The notes: a model not told the origin generated them from the letters alone. DNA of 64,000 bases from an uncultured Lachnospiraceae bacterium (GCA_949878435.1 CATLAK010000014.1:22207-86206); one strand, 5' to 3'; shown: positions 19,013 to 28,401, numbered from the stretch's first letter. Program-made: numbers and translations.

Positions 19013-20803
19013 TCAGCAATAATGCTGCATCACGATCTGCACCGTCTCTCTCCCTGCAAAGTAATTCAGATCAGGATAATATGCCATCCCAATGACAGCC
19101 TCCCCTGCATGGATGCCGCTTTCATACAGATTTTTCACCGTCTGCGCTCCCCATCGCTCCTGCAGGAAGCCATCAAAACTTTCCAAATCACCAAAATATA
19201 TCATTTCATAGCATACACCGTTTTCATCGGCAATCTTATATTTTCCTACGTTTTTGTTTTTCCCCATTTTCCTGCCGGAAAGAAGGCTGATATTTTTCCT
19301 TGCGAAAAGCGGTTTGGGATTCCCCACCCCAAAAGGCTCCAGTAATGACAATTCTTTTATAAAATTCCTGTCCGCATAAGCAAGAGGCATGGGCACATCA
19401 ATATGTACAATCTCCTCAAAATCCTCCTCGGTAAGGCGGCAATTTTCGTTCAGCGCTTTCCTGAATGATTCCACATCTTCCTCTCCCCGCAAAGACAGCC
19501 CCGCCGCCATCTTATGTCCCCCGTAACGGGTAAATAGTTCCTTACAGGCAGTCATCTCCTCATACATGTTATAGGTCTCTATAGAACGGCCGCTTCCCTT
19601 TACCCCTTCCTCTCCTTTCGTCAGCACAAAAGCCGGCTTCCCGTACTTTTCCCTGACCTTTCCGGCAATAATGCCTGCCAGGCTCTCATGGCAGTCTGGC
19701 AGGTAGACCACCAGCACCCGGTCCCCGCTTTCTTTGGTCTCTTCTACCTGGGCAATGGCTTCCTTCACCCCCGCCTCCGTCATCTGCTTGCGGCTGTCAT
19801 TCAGGCTCTTTAAATCGCCTGCAATGGTGACGGCATTTTTCCAGTCCTTTTCCTCAAAAAGGGTGAGCGCACGCTTCGCCGTATCCAGCCTTCCCGTAGC
19901 ATTCATGCAGGGACCGATGATAAATCCCGCATGATATGGGGACAATTCCTTATCCTCGATCCCATTGACCATAATCAGTGCCCTAAGCCCCAGATTTTCC
20001 GTTTTTGCCATAAGAGAAAGACCCTTTTTTACAATGATTCTGTTCTCATCCCTAAGTTCCATCACATCGCAGACGGTGGCAAGGGCTCCAAAGGTCAGCA
20101 TCTCATCCATCAGCTTTCTATATCCTTCAGGGTCTGCATCCCTAAATCCCTCCATCAGAAGCATGGACTGTACCAGCTTTGCCGCCACCACCGCGCCGCA
20201 AATCTGCTTAAAGGGATAGGCACAAGCCTGCTGCTTGGGATCTACCACTGCGTCTGCCTCTGGGAGCAGATATTTCCTGCCCTCTTCGGTCTGTTCAAAA
20301 GGCACCTCATGATGATCCGTCACCACCACCGTCATCCCCATCTGTTTCGCCTTCTGAATGGGTGCCGCCGCTGCAATGCCGTTGTCACAAGTAATAATCG
20401 TGTCGATTCCGTCCTTGCCTGCATCCTCTATCAGGCTTTCATTCAGCCCGTACCCGTCCTTGATTCTGTGCGGAATGACGGTATCCGCCCTCCCTGAAAG
20501 GGCACGGATTCCTGCGAGAAGAATGTAAGTGGCACAGATGCCGTCCACATCATAATCTCCTATAATGCGAATGGGCTTTTCCTCCCGGATTTTCCCAAGG
20601 ATCAGCTCTGCCGCCCGCTCCATATCCTTCATCAAAAAGGGCGAATGAAGATCGGCCAAATCCCCGTGCAGAAACTTTTCAATTTCTTCATCCCCTACGA
20701 TATCCCTGTTTCTCATGATTCTCGCCAGTACCGGCGTAATATGATATTTGTCTGCTATTGCGTCAAAATCTGCCTTCTTGGCAGCCACCATCCACTTTGC
20801 CAT
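19013..20803 (-). CDS. recJ: Single-stranded-DNA exonuclease RecJ, 596 aa
   Basis: DHH-family 5'-3' exonuclease acting in recombination and mismatch repair. Motifs IIGDYDVDG, TCDNGI and VTDHHEVP of the DHH domain and GGHKMAAGLS of DHHA1 are visible. ATG 20803 is chosen because GGAGAAGAT precedes it and the product (MAKWMVAAKK) starts as in the family; longer frames add an odd Arg-rich leader. Full family length. It follows secDF by 118 bases with a hairpin between. Confidence 0.93.
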   Translation of the reverse strand: MAKWMVAAKKADFDAIADKYHITPVLARIMRNRDIVGDEEIEKFLHGDLADLHSPFLMKDMERAAELILGKIREEKPIRIIGDYDVDGICATYILLAGIRALSGRADTVIPHRIKDGYGLNESLIEDAGKDGIDTIITCDNGIAAAAPIQKAKQMGMTVVVTDHHEVPFEQTEEGRKYLLPEADAVVDPKQQACAYPFKQICGAVVAAKLVQSMLLMEGFRDADPEGYRKLMDEMLTFGALATVCDVMELRDENRIIVKKGLSLMAKTENLGLRALIMVNGIEDKELSPYHAGFIIGPCMNATGRLDTAKRALTLFEEKDWKNAVTIAGDLKSLNDSRKQMTEAGVKEAIAQVEETKESGDRVLVVYLPDCHESLAGIIAGKVREKYGKPAFVLTKGEEGVKGSGRSIETYNMYEEMTACKELFTRYGGHKMAAGLSLRGEEDVESFRKALNENCRLTEEDFEEIVHIDVPMPLAYADRNFIKELSLLEPFGVGNPKPLFARKNISLLSGRKMGKNKNVGKYKIADENGVCYEMIYFGDLESFDGFLQERWGAQTVKNLYESGIHAGEAVIGMAYYPDLNYFAGRETVQIVMQHYC

Positions 20804-20881
20804 ATCTTCTCCCATAGACCGCCTGCCGCGTGCCCTTCCTTCATCCATTTTCTGTGCAGCTTTCCCCAAGATAGAAAGAAG

Positions 20882-20905
20882 CGCCCCGGCTCCTGCCGGA
20901 ACGCT
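20882..20905 (-). terminator. Hairpin between secDF and recJ
   Basis: Ten-base-pair GC-rich stem containing two G-U pairs with a TCCT-type loop, followed on the minus strand by TTCTTTCT. A weak terminator or attenuator after secDF. Confidence 0.5.
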
Positions 20906-20920
20906 TGCCTTTCCTTCTGT

Positions 20921-23176
20921 TTAAGCAGCCGACTTCTGGGGAAATACCTTGCGAAGCACCAGCCACAAAGCGCCTGTGATACATATAGATGAGTAAGTAC
21001 CGCAAAGAATACCCGCCATCAAAGGCAGCGCAAATTCTTTTACGGAAGATACGCCGAACACATACAGCGCTGCAACCATAATAAAGGTGGTAAGGGAAGT
21101 AAAAATACTTCTGGAGAGCGTCTGGGTGATACTTGCATTTACCATATCTTCCAGTGATTCCTTCTTTCCCATGTTGTTCATATTCTCGCGAATACGGTCA
21201 AAGATAACGATCGTGGCATTAATCGAGTAACCTACAATGGTCAGCATACATGCAATAAAGGTCGTTCCCACGGATACCCTCACAATGGCATAGAACGCCA
21301 GCACCACCAGCACATCGTGAATCAATGCAATGACAGAGCTTGCACCAAAACGGATATCCTTAAATCTAAACCAGATATACAAAAGCATACAAATCGCAGC
21401 CACGACGACCGCTAAAATGGCATCGGACTTCATCTCACTGCTGACGGTAGAACTGATCGTCTCCGTAGTGATCTTGTCCGCGTCCGCCGCGAACTGTTCT
21501 ACCATCACATTCTTAAAGGTCTCCCTCTCCTGTGTGGTCAACGTGCGGGTCTTGAAAATAACCTCACTAGTTCCCTCAATCTTCTGGGTCTGTACATTTC
21601 CGTCGCCTGTGATCTCTTCAATCAGCGGAACCACCTGTGCATCAATATCCGCAAGCGCCATATCTTCATTAAAGGTCACATTGGTGGATGTTCCTCCCAC
21701 AAATTCAAGACTATAATTAAGCACGCCGCTTCCATTTGCACCGTTTATTCCCATAAATACAAAACCTGCCACGATTGCCGCAATGGAAATTCCAAAGAAA
21801 ATCGTCTTTTTGGAGGTAAAGTTGACCGGCTTTTTCTCTTTTGCAACGCCATAGAGCTTTACGCTCTGCAGCCCAATGGCATAAAGCGCCTTCATCAACA
21901 GTCTTGTCACCACCATAGCCGTGAACATAGAAAGGATGATACCAAGTGCAAGTGTTGCCGCAAATCCTTTAATTGTACCGGAGCCTAAGACACCCAATAC
22001 GCCTGCTGCAATCAAGGTGGTGATATTTCCATCCAGAATCGCGGAAGTTGCTTTTTTATAACCTGTGTTGATTGCTTCCTTCACGGATTTTCCTTTAGCG
22101 AGTTCCTCCCTGATACGGGCAAAGATGATTACGTTAGCATCTACCGCCATACCAATGGAAAGAATAATACCCGCAATACCGGGCAGCGTCAAAGTAATCT
22201 CAAACGCATCAAGCAGGATGATAATCAATTCTACGTAAAGCGCCAGGGCAAAGCTGGCTGCCACACCGGATAAGTAATAAACAGCAATCATAAACACCAC
22301 GATAACTGCAAATCCCACTGCTGCCGCCTTGATACTGGTGGAGATTGCCTCCTCACCAAGCTGTGCGCCTACAATCTTGGAATGAAGTTCGTCAAGCTCC
22401 AGCTTAAGACCGCCGATACGGATGGTGGACGCAAGCTGCTGCGCTTCCTCGTAGGTAAAACTTCCCGAAATCTGTGCCTGTCCATCATTGATAGATGCAT
22501 TTACGTTGGGAGCGCTTATAATCTCTCCATCATAGTAAATCGCAATGGATTCACCGTTCTGATATGCCTTGGCTGTTGCCTCGGCAAACTTGGCGGTCCC
22601 TTCATCTGTCATGGTTAAATCTACCACAAACTGACTGTTCTGCATATTATCTGTGATGGAACGCGCCTGTGCATTCTTTACGTCGGTTCCGACTAACACA
22701 ATGGAGCCGTCTGCCTGTAACTCCTCGATGGTCTTGTTCATGGAATAAACCATTTTGCCAGCCTCGTCCATGCCGATTGCCTGATAGTTCAGGCTTCCTT
22801 CTGTATCATATTCTGCGATAAAATACAGGGAACCGGGCTTTCCAAGGTCCTCTAAGATGGCATTGGCATCTGAAACACCGGGAATCTCAATGTTGATCCG
22901 GTCTGTGCCTTCCTGGTATACCACAGCTTCTGTGCTGTAGCCTTCCACACGCTTCTGCAGCTTGTAGATGGTGTCCGCCATATCTTCCGCACTGGGATCT
23001 TCCTCCCCCACTGCCTGATAGGTGATGCTGACACCGCCCTCTAAGTCAAGCCCCAGATTGATGCTGGCTGCCGAACCGGATGCATCCGCCCCAAGCCCTA
23101 CTGCTGCGGTATAGCCAAATCCGCCAAGAAGCAGTACAAATACCAGCAAAATAATAATTGCTTTACTCTTCTTCAT
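20921..23176 (-). CDS. secDF: Protein translocase subunit SecDF (fused), 751 aa
   Basis: Fused SecD and SecF, the proton-driven partner of SecYEG. An N-terminal membrane helix (residues 5-27) is followed by the periplasmic-type P1 domain, SecD helices with GMAVDANVIIFARIREE near 345, a junction around 450, then SecF with its own first helix, a second small extracytoplasmic domain and the TIVGYSINATIVIFDRIREN motif. The start overlaps the SCIFF maturase stop by 14 bases, so the two are translationally coupled. Confidence 0.96.
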   Translation of the reverse strand: MKKSKAIIILLVFVLLLGGFGYTAAVGLGADASGSAASINLGLDLEGGVSITYQAVGEEDPSAEDMADTIYKLQKRVEGYSTEAVVYQEGTDRINIEIPGVSDANAILEDLGKPGSLYFIAEYDTEGSLNYQAIGMDEAGKMVYSMNKTIEELQADGSIVLVGTDVKNAQARSITDNMQNSQFVVDLTMTDEGTAKFAEATAKAYQNGESIAIYYDGEIISAPNVNASINDGQAQISGSFTYEEAQQLASTIRIGGLKLELDELHSKIVGAQLGEEAISTSIKAAAVGFAVIVVFMIAVYYLSGVAASFALALYVELIIILLDAFEITLTLPGIAGIILSIGMAVDANVIIFARIREELAKGKSVKEAINTGYKKATSAILDGNITTLIAAGVLGVLGSGTIKGFAATLALGIILSMFTAMVVTRLLMKALYAIGLQSVKLYGVAKEKKPVNFTSKKTIFFGISIAAIVAGFVFMGINGANGSGVLNYSLEFVGGTSTNVTFNEDMALADIDAQVVPLIEEITGDGNVQTQKIEGTSEVIFKTRTLTTQERETFKNVMVEQFAADADKITTETISSTVSSEMKSDAILAVVVAAICMLLYIWFRFKDIRFGASSVIALIHDVLVVLAFYAIVRVSVGTTFIACMLTIVGYSINATIVIFDRIRENMNNMGKKESLEDMVNASITQTLSRSIFTSLTTFIMVAALYVFGVSSVKEFALPLMAGILCGTYSSICITGALWLVLRKVFPQKSAA

Positions 23177-24572
23177 CGCTTTCTTCTCCTTCTAAATCGG
23201 CAAGCGCCGCTTTTATCATAATCGCGCATTCAATGCGCTTTCTTTGCAATTCACATCCCAAGTCATAAGCATCATTGATATGTCCGTGAAAGTTATAAGA
23301 ATTTGCCGCACATCCGCCGCTGCAGTAAAACTTAGCAAAACAGTTCCTGCATTTTTCCTTCGCATAGACGTTGCAGGTCTTAAATTCATCCCTTATATCC
23401 GTCCTTGTGATGCCTTCATCCACATTTCCCATCAAGAATTCTTCTTTGCCCACAAACTGATGGCAGGGATATAAATCCCCCCATGGGGTGACTGCCAGAT
23501 ACTCTGTCCCTGACCCGCAGCCCGAAAGCCTCTTTGCCACACAGGGTCCACCCTCCAAGTCTATCATAAAATGGAAGAAATTAACACCTTTTCCTTCCTT
23601 TCTTCTCTTTAAAAGCTCTACTGCAAGCCTGTCATACTCCGAAAGCAATGCCGGAAGGTCTTCCTCCCTAAGAGCGTAATCATCCGCCGGCTCCGCCACC
23701 ACCGGCTCCACTGAAATCTGCTGAAAGCCAAGATCCGCCAGATGAGCGACATCCTCTGCAAAATCCAGATTGTTTCTGGTAAAGGTGCCTCGCACATAGT
23801 AATTCATCTGTCCCCTGCTCTCTGCCACCTTCTGAAACTTAGGCACAATGGTGTCATAGCTTCCCTGACCGCCCCTATGGGGACGCATCAAATCGTTGAT
23901 TTCCTTCCGTCCGTCAATGCTTAAAACAATGTTGGACATCTCTTTATTGGCAAATTCCATGATCTCATCATTTAAAAGAATGCCATTTGTGGTAAGCGTA
24001 AACCGGAATTTCTTGTGGTAAGGCTCCTCTAAACTTCTGCCATAAGCCACCAGGTCTTTCACCACCTGCCAGTTCATAAGCGGTTCCCCGCCAAAAAAGT
24101 CCACTTCCAGATTGACACGGTTCCCCGAATTTTTAACCAAAAAATCCAGCGCCTTCTTTCCCACTTCAAAACTCATAAGCGCTCTTCTGCCATGGTATTC
24201 CCCTTCTTCTGCAAAGCAATACCGGCAAGCCAGATTACAGTCATGGGCAATATGCAGGCACAGCGCCTTGACAACCGTCTCTCTCTTCTTAAAATCTATG
24301 ATATAATTCTCGTATATATCGGGTGCAAACAGCATTCCCGCCTCTTTTAATTCCAGAATCTGGGAAAATGCATCCTTCACATCACCGGATGCATAGCTGT
24401 CTTTTAACTCCTCAAGACAAATATTCTGCACTTCCTCCTTGCTTCTGCCTTCCTCAAATGCCTTCTCCGCTAGGGGAATCAGATCATATACCACATCATC
24501 CACCACATGTACAGACCCGCTGTTCACATCAAGGACAATATTATAGCCGTTGTTCTTATATTGATGTACCAC
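23163..24572 (-). CDS. SCIFF peptide maturase, radical SAM/SPASM, 469 aa
   Basis: Radical-SAM enzyme expected to install thioether cross-links in the SCIFF peptide encoded just upstream. The SAM cluster motif is CNLACRYC; FFGGEPL follows. The C-terminal SPASM region carries many cysteines (GCGSG, LYPCHQF, CNVYAKEKCRNC, FYCSGGCAAN) for auxiliary Fe-S clusters. GTG 24572 is chosen because GGAAGG lies 9 bases upstream and the product then starts VHQYKNNGYNIVLDVNSG as in the family; a longer frame would run through the SCIFF gene. Overlaps secDF by 14 bases. Confidence 0.94.
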   Translation of the reverse strand: MVHQYKNNGYNIVLDVNSGSVHVVDDVVYDLIPLAEKAFEEGRSKEEVQNICLEELKDSYASGDVKDAFSQILELKEAGMLFAPDIYENYIIDFKKRETVVKALCLHIAHDCNLACRYCFAEEGEYHGRRALMSFEVGKKALDFLVKNSGNRVNLEVDFFGGEPLMNWQVVKDLVAYGRSLEEPYHKKFRFTLTTNGILLNDEIMEFANKEMSNIVLSIDGRKEINDLMRPHRGGQGSYDTIVPKFQKVAESRGQMNYYVRGTFTRNNLDFAEDVAHLADLGFQQISVEPVVAEPADDYALREEDLPALLSEYDRLAVELLKRRKEGKGVNFFHFMIDLEGGPCVAKRLSGCGSGTEYLAVTPWGDLYPCHQFVGKEEFLMGNVDEGITRTDIRDEFKTCNVYAKEKCRNCFAKFYCSGGCAANSYNFHGHINDAYDLGCELQRKRIECAIMIKAALADLEGEESDEEE

Positions 24573-24655
24573 TTCTTTCATCCTTCCATTTCGCGCAACA
24601 CACAATAAGCAGCGACGCCTGCCGCTGCTTACATTCACTATCCTATTTTCGGCGC

Positions 24656-24799
24656 TTATTTCACCTTTTCGCAGCTCTGATTTCCTACTGTACAGGAAGT
24701 CTTGCAAGCTGACTGGCAGGAAGTCTGGCACTCTCCGCAGCCGCCCTTCTTCATGGATTCCTTTAAGTCCCTTGTTGCTAATGTTTTAATACGCTTCAT
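24656..24799 (-). CDS. scfA: SCIFF peptide (six cysteines), 47 aa
   Basis: Precursor of a ribosomally made, cross-linked peptide (ranthipeptide) almost universal in Clostridia. The leader MKRIKTLATRDLKESMKKGG is followed by a core with six Cys (CGECQTSCQSACKTSC plus a last Cys near the end). Length matches the family (about 46). ATG 24799 has GGAGAAATGATT in front; it lies 83 bases before the maturase. The biological role of SCIFF is not settled; links to quorum-type signalling have been proposed for ranthipeptides. Confidence 0.95.
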   Translation of the reverse strand: MKRIKTLATRDLKESMKKGGCGECQTSCQSACKTSCTVGNQSCEKVK

Positions 24800-24879
24800 A
24801 ATCATTTCTCCTTTTGCTGAACCTGTATTTACATAGTATAGCATAATTAAGTTATTAGGAAAAGCATTTTATAAAAAAA

Positions 24880-26217
24880 TTAATTGGTGCTTCCTGTTTC
24901 GACTCCTTCTTTGGATGTCTCTTCTTCTTTATTGGGGGAGGCACCGTTTTCATTCTCTTCTGTCTCTGTAATCTTTTCTGGAAGGGTCATCAGGACTTTT
25001 ACGATTCGGTTTTGATTGATTCCCTGTACTTCTAAGGTAATGTTCTGGGCTGTGGTGATGGTCTCGCCGTCTTCGGGGAGGCGGTCTAAGTTTTCTATGA
25101 TAAGACCGCCGATAGAATCATAGTCCTCGGAGGAAAGGAGGGTGCCCAGTTCATCATTGATATCGCTCAATTTCATGCTGCCTTCCACCAGATAGACTCT
25201 TTCTTCTATCTGCTGAATCAGCTCTTCTTCATCCTCATCGTATTCGTCACGGATTTCTCCCACAATTTCTTCCAACAGGTCTTCTAATGTAATCATCCCC
25301 ACTGCCGCGCCGTATTCGTTCAGCACAAAGGATACATTGACACGTTTTTCACGCATTTCAATCAAAAGGTCGGCTGTCTTTTTAAATTCGTAGGTGTAGT
25401 ACGCCTGACGCATAATATTTCTGATACTGAATTGTTCTTTGTTATCTACCAGTATAAAGTCCTTGATGTTGATAAGACCTATGATGTTATCTTTATCTTC
25501 CTGATAAACAGGGATTCTGGTATACATACACTCTTTGAACAGTTCCATGACCTCGTCATAGCCCGCATCAACATTCACCGTTGCCATATCGATTCTTGGA
25601 ATCATGATATCCTTTGCCACCGCATCGCTGAAGTCGAACACATTGTAGATCATCTCCCTCTCTTCAGACTCGATCACACCGTCTTCGTGGCTGACCTCAA
25701 CATAGGTACGAAGTTCTGTTTCTGTCATGGCAGTTCTCTTGCTTGTATCGATATGTAAGAGTTTTAAAAGTCCGCTGGACACCTTATCCACCAGAAAAAT
25801 CACCGGCGTCATCACTTTCATAAGCCCTGCAATCATAGATGCGTAAAAAAGCGCCAGCTTTTCGGAATATACCATAGCTACATTTTTGGGAACGATCTCT
25901 CCAAAAATCAAAACAAATACAGTCAGGGCGCCGGTTGCAATCCCCACTGAAAGGTGAATTCTGATTGCCAGCGTCGTCGCCAGCGAAGATGCGGAGATAT
26001 TAACGATATTATTTCCTATCAGAATCGCACTGAGCATCTTGCCATATTTTTCAAGCACATCAAGCGCTGTCTGGGCGCGCTTGTTTCCATCATCTGCCAG
26101 TGTTTTGAGCCGCACCCTGTTCGCTGTGGTCAGCGCCGTCTCCGCAGATGAAAAAAATGCGGACAAACACAGTAAAATCAATAAAGCAAACAATTGTATG
26201 ACACCATCGGTATCCAA
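24880..26217 (-). CDS. CorC/HlyC-family (CNNM) membrane protein with CBS pair, 445 aa
   Basis: CNNM transmembrane domain (residues 1-180, several hydrophobic helices and ALTTANRVRL), two CBS domains (about 200-335) and a C-terminal CorC_HlyC domain (about 350-425), then a charged Glu-rich tail. Relatives bind nucleotides and act in Mg/Co homeostasis; the older hemolysin label is not supported by evidence. ATG 26217 follows AAGGAGTG. Faces the TIGR04086 gene divergently. Confidence 0.92.
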   Translation of the reverse strand: MDTDGVIQLFALLILLCLSAFFSSAETALTTANRVRLKTLADDGNKRAQTALDVLEKYGKMLSAILIGNNIVNISASSLATTLAIRIHLSVGIATGALTVFVLIFGEIVPKNVAMVYSEKLALFYASMIAGLMKVMTPVIFLVDKVSSGLLKLLHIDTSKRTAMTETELRTYVEVSHEDGVIESEEREMIYNVFDFSDAVAKDIMIPRIDMATVNVDAGYDEVMELFKECMYTRIPVYQEDKDNIIGLINIKDFILVDNKEQFSIRNIMRQAYYTYEFKKTADLLIEMREKRVNVSFVLNEYGAAVGMITLEDLLEEIVGEIRDEYDEDEEELIQQIEERVYLVEGSMKLSDINDELGTLLSSEDYDSIGGLIIENLDRLPEDGETITTAQNITLEVQGINQNRIVKVLMTLPEKITETEENENGASPNKEEETSKEGVETGSTN

Positions 26218-26275
26218 AATAAAATCACTCCTTATTATTAAAATATTGCCCTGTCTTCCAAGGCAGCTTATGCAA

Positions 26276-26305
26276 ATATTACAATATTCGGGTATTCTCT
26301 GTCAA
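26276..26305 (-). promoter_or_regulatory. Promoter of the CorC/HlyC-family gene
   Basis: Minus-strand -35 TTGACA (26300-26305), 18-base spacer and -10 TAATAT (26276-26281). The leader of about 50 bases contains a small GCCTTG/CAGGGC-type stem. Confidence 0.5.
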
Positions 26306-26359
26306 GTTCGTACATATGATTGTAGTATAAAGAATTTCTAGAAAAAGTGGGAGAATGCC

Positions 26360-26734
26360 ATGTTAAAGAAACTGAATTTAAGTTCACGTATCACCTTCAT
26401 CTTAAAATGTCTGCTCATATCCTACCTGCTCACCACCGGATTGCTGCTTTTACTTTCCCTCATGCTCTACCGGTTCGGTCTTTCGGAAAAGATCGTGTCC
26501 ATTTGCATCATCGCCATCTACATAATCGTCACGTTTCTTGCCGGTTTCCTCGCCGGCAAACGGGAAGGAAGCCGAAAATTCCTCTGGGGGCTACTTATGG
26601 GCGGACTCTACTTTACTATTCTGATCGTGGTTTCCCTGATTGTAAATCATGGCATCAAAGATATATCCGGGAATTTTTTCACCGTACTCATGCTCTGCTG
26701 CGGCAGCGGAATGCTAGGCGGAATGATCAGCTAG
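26360..26734 (+). CDS. TIGR04086-family membrane protein, 124 aa
   Basis: Small membrane protein with four hydrophobic helices (about residues 12-36, 45-66, 72-94, 104-123) and Gly-rich GGLY and CCGSGMLGGM turns, matching the Clostridia family TIGR04086. Function unknown. ATG 26360 is preceded by GGGAGAATGCC. Single-gene plus-strand unit, divergent from the CorC/HlyC-family gene. Confidence 0.8.
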   Translation: MLKKLNLSSRITFILKCLLISYLLTTGLLLLLSLMLYRFGLSEKIVSICIIAIYIIVTFLAGFLAGKREGSRKFLWGLLMGGLYFTILIVVSLIVNHGIKDISGNFFTVLMLCCGSGMLGGMIS

Positions 26735-26756
26735 ACAACTGCAAAAGTCAAATCTG

Positions 26757-26809
26757 TGCAGGGAATCAATATAGTACCGCCCCAGCAATACTTTCGTGGC
26801 ATTCCCTGC
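26757..26809. repeat. Inverted repeat downstream of the Rpn-type gene
   Basis: GCAGGGAAT and ATTCCCTGC, 9-bp perfect arms around a loop of about 34 bases, lying between the convergent TIGR04086 and Rpn-type genes. Similar arms flank the other end of the Rpn gene (27746-27794). Confidence 0.45.
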
Positions 26810-26824
26810 CAGAATACGCTTTGC

Positions 26825-27721
26825 TCATAAGTTTCTCTGCGCATATAGCTGTTTTCTGTACTCCTGATCCACAATGCCCTTCTTTAACTCCGCTTCCTTT
26901 CCTTCCTCCAAAAGCATCTTCATCAATCGGGCAAGGCGATCTTCTCCTTCTGCTTTTCCTTCTGCTTTTCCTTCTGCTTTTCCTTCCTCATAAAGCGTCT
27001 TTCTCACATATTCCTCATTGTATTCATAAATCGACATGGTTATTACCTCCGCCTTCTGTTCCAGGAGAAACTCTCTTAATATATTCTTCTCAATACATTC
27101 ATCCACCGCCCTCTCCACTGCCCGTCCTAATTCCATCACTGCAAGGTTTCGGCGTATCCGATCTACAAAATAGGCATATTCATACAAGGTCCGGCATTTG
27201 TCAAACAGTTCCTGATTATATCCAAAATTGATATTGATCACACGGACAACCATCTCCAAACATCCATCTGTATCATTTTCAAAAGCGTCAGAGAGCTTCA
27301 TCGTAAACTCTTCTCTCTTGTTCCCCTGTCCATTGAAGAATACAATATAATGGGGTGTTGGAATCTTAATCAGCTTGCTTGCACTCAAATCTACATTCCG
27401 AACCTGCCTTTTATATAAATCGGCTAAGTATAGGAATCCTCTAAGGGGCATATTGGGACAGGCACTGGATTGGTGTTCATATAGGCACATATTACTATCT
27501 ATAATAAACGAAAGGTCATTCTTCATTTTAATAAATATGGCATTCTCAAGGGTATTGATTGTAAGTTCTTCCTCATTGCTGTAATTTGTACCATTCAATC
27601 CATTATAGAGTTCCAAAAGCCGTTTCTTGTCCTTAAATAGTAATCGGAACACCCTGTCCTTATGCGTATAATATACTGGCACATCTTCTTCTGCCGCCTG
27701 GGATTTCATAAATCCGTCCAT
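26825..27721 (-). CDS. Rpn-family PD-(D/E)XK nuclease / putative transposase, 298 aa
   Basis: Matches the Rpn (recombination-promoting nuclease) / PD-(D/E)XK transposase-like family: HKDRVFRLLFKDKKRLLELYN start, then the catalytic-type segment with FIIDSNMCLYEHQSS (the family's D-X-n-(E/Q)-X-Q), and the LPTPHYIVFFNG-like strand. It ends with three GKAE repeats in a charged coiled tail. ATG 27721 follows AAAGGAGAAGATT. A promoter lies at 27915-27943. Such genes occur in many near-copies in Lachnospiraceae genomes and may be mobile. Confidence 0.85.
   Translation of the reverse strand: MDGFMKSQAAEEDVPVYYTHKDRVFRLLFKDKKRLLELYNGLNGTNYSNEEELTINTLENAIFIKMKNDLSFIIDSNMCLYEHQSSACPNMPLRGFLYLADLYKRQVRNVDLSASKLIKIPTPHYIVFFNGQGNKREEFTMKLSDAFENDTDGCLEMVVRVININFGYNQELFDKCRTLYEYAYFVDRIRRNLAVMELGRAVERAVDECIEKNILREFLLEQKAEVITMSIYEYNEEYVRKTLYEEGKAEGKAEGKAEGEDRLARLMKMLLEEGKEAELKKGIVDQEYRKQLYAQRNL
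26951..26986 (-). repeat. Three tandem 12-bp repeats in the Rpn-type gene
   Basis: Plus-strand unit TGCTTTTCCTTC three times without a mismatch, encoding GKAE repeats in the C-terminal tail. Multiples of three, so copy-number change keeps the frame. Confidence 0.85.
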
Positions 27722-27745
27722 AATCTTCTCCTTTCGTCTGGCTGG

Positions 27746-27794
27746 CAGGGAGACCTGTCCCCATACGAAATAGTTCCATCTGCTCCCTGCCTTA
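27746..27794. repeat. Inverted repeat upstream of the Rpn-type gene
   Basis: GGCAGGGAG and CTCCCTGCC, 9-bp perfect arms around about 31 bases, in the leader of the Rpn-type gene. The rest of the 346-base gap (27722-28068) holds the promoter at 27915-27943, the terminator at 28015-28051 and AT-rich sequence with a twice-occurring AAATCAGATG. Confidence 0.45.
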
Positions 27795-27914
27795 TATGAT
27801 TTAATTGGTGATAAAGCAAGGATTCTAAATCAGATGAGAGCACTCTTTTAAAGCGCTTCTTGGAAAATCAGATGTGAGAACGAATTTTCGTTAGAATTTC
27901 TATGCTTTAATTTG

Positions 27915-27943
27915 ATTATAGCAAGACAGATACGGGACGTCAA
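27915..27943 (-). promoter_or_regulatory. Promoter of the Rpn-type gene
   Basis: Minus-strand -35 TTGACG (27938-27943), 17-base spacer, perfect -10 TATAAT (27915-27920). Gives a long leader of about 190 bases. Confidence 0.6.
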
Positions 27944-28014
27944 TTATCTAATTATGAAAATTTGATAAACTTATAGTTACAATTCTGATTCAATGTCAGT
28001 TAGCTAAAAGAACT

Positions 28015-28051
28015 GACAGGGGCTGTCTCCTATATCGAAACAGCCCCTGTC
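28015..28051 (-). terminator. Rho-independent terminator after the XRE regulator
   Basis: Perfect 12-bp stem (GACAGGGGCTGT with its complement) and 13-base loop, 18 bases past the XRE stop, with AGTTCTTTT following on the minus strand. Confidence 0.75.
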
Positions 28052-28068
28052 TTATTCAATATTCTTTT

Positions 28069-28401
28069 TTATGAATCGTTTTCCGCGCACATTTTCTGTA
28101 CTACTTTCAGGATATCCTGCACGCGCCCCATCTGACCTGGGGTGAAGCATTCAAGCGTGTCCACCATCTTATCCGGGACCTTGTTTCTCTCATTGCCCGT
28201 AAGTATGTAGTCTGAGCTTACGTTTAACGCTTTTGAAAGTTTATACAGCACTTCTACCGTAAATCCTTTCTTTCCTGTTTCGATTTCATAAAGAAATTTC
28301 GCGGAAATATCCACCTTTTCTGCCAAGACATCTCTTGTATAGTTATTCGATTCTCGCAAGTGGCGTACTCTAAATCCAATATCTGTACACGAATATGACA
28401 T
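28069..28401 (-). CDS. XRE-family helix-turn-helix regulator, 110 aa
   Basis: N-terminal HTH_3 domain (residues 8-64: RVRHLRESNNYTRDVLAEKV, then DISAKFLYEIETGKKGF) and a short C-terminal helical tail. ATG 28401 follows GGAGGTACAAA; the longer frame is not needed. It is divergent from agrBD with a 300-base gap that holds a TATCTC/GAGATA dyad (28509-28527) and the agr promoter, so control of agr or of itself is plausible but unproven. Confidence 0.85.
   Translation of the reverse strand: MSYSCTDIGFRVRHLRESNNYTRDVLAEKVDISAKFLYEIETGKKGFTVEVLYKLSKALNVSSDYILTGNERNKVPDKMVDTLECFTPGQMGRVQDILKVVQKMCAENDS

Noticed and set aside
26347..27231. Long plus-strand frame over the TIGR04086 and Rpn-type genes
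   Set aside because: Shadow of two well-supported genes; low-complexity Leu/Phe run comes from the GKAE repeats read backwards.
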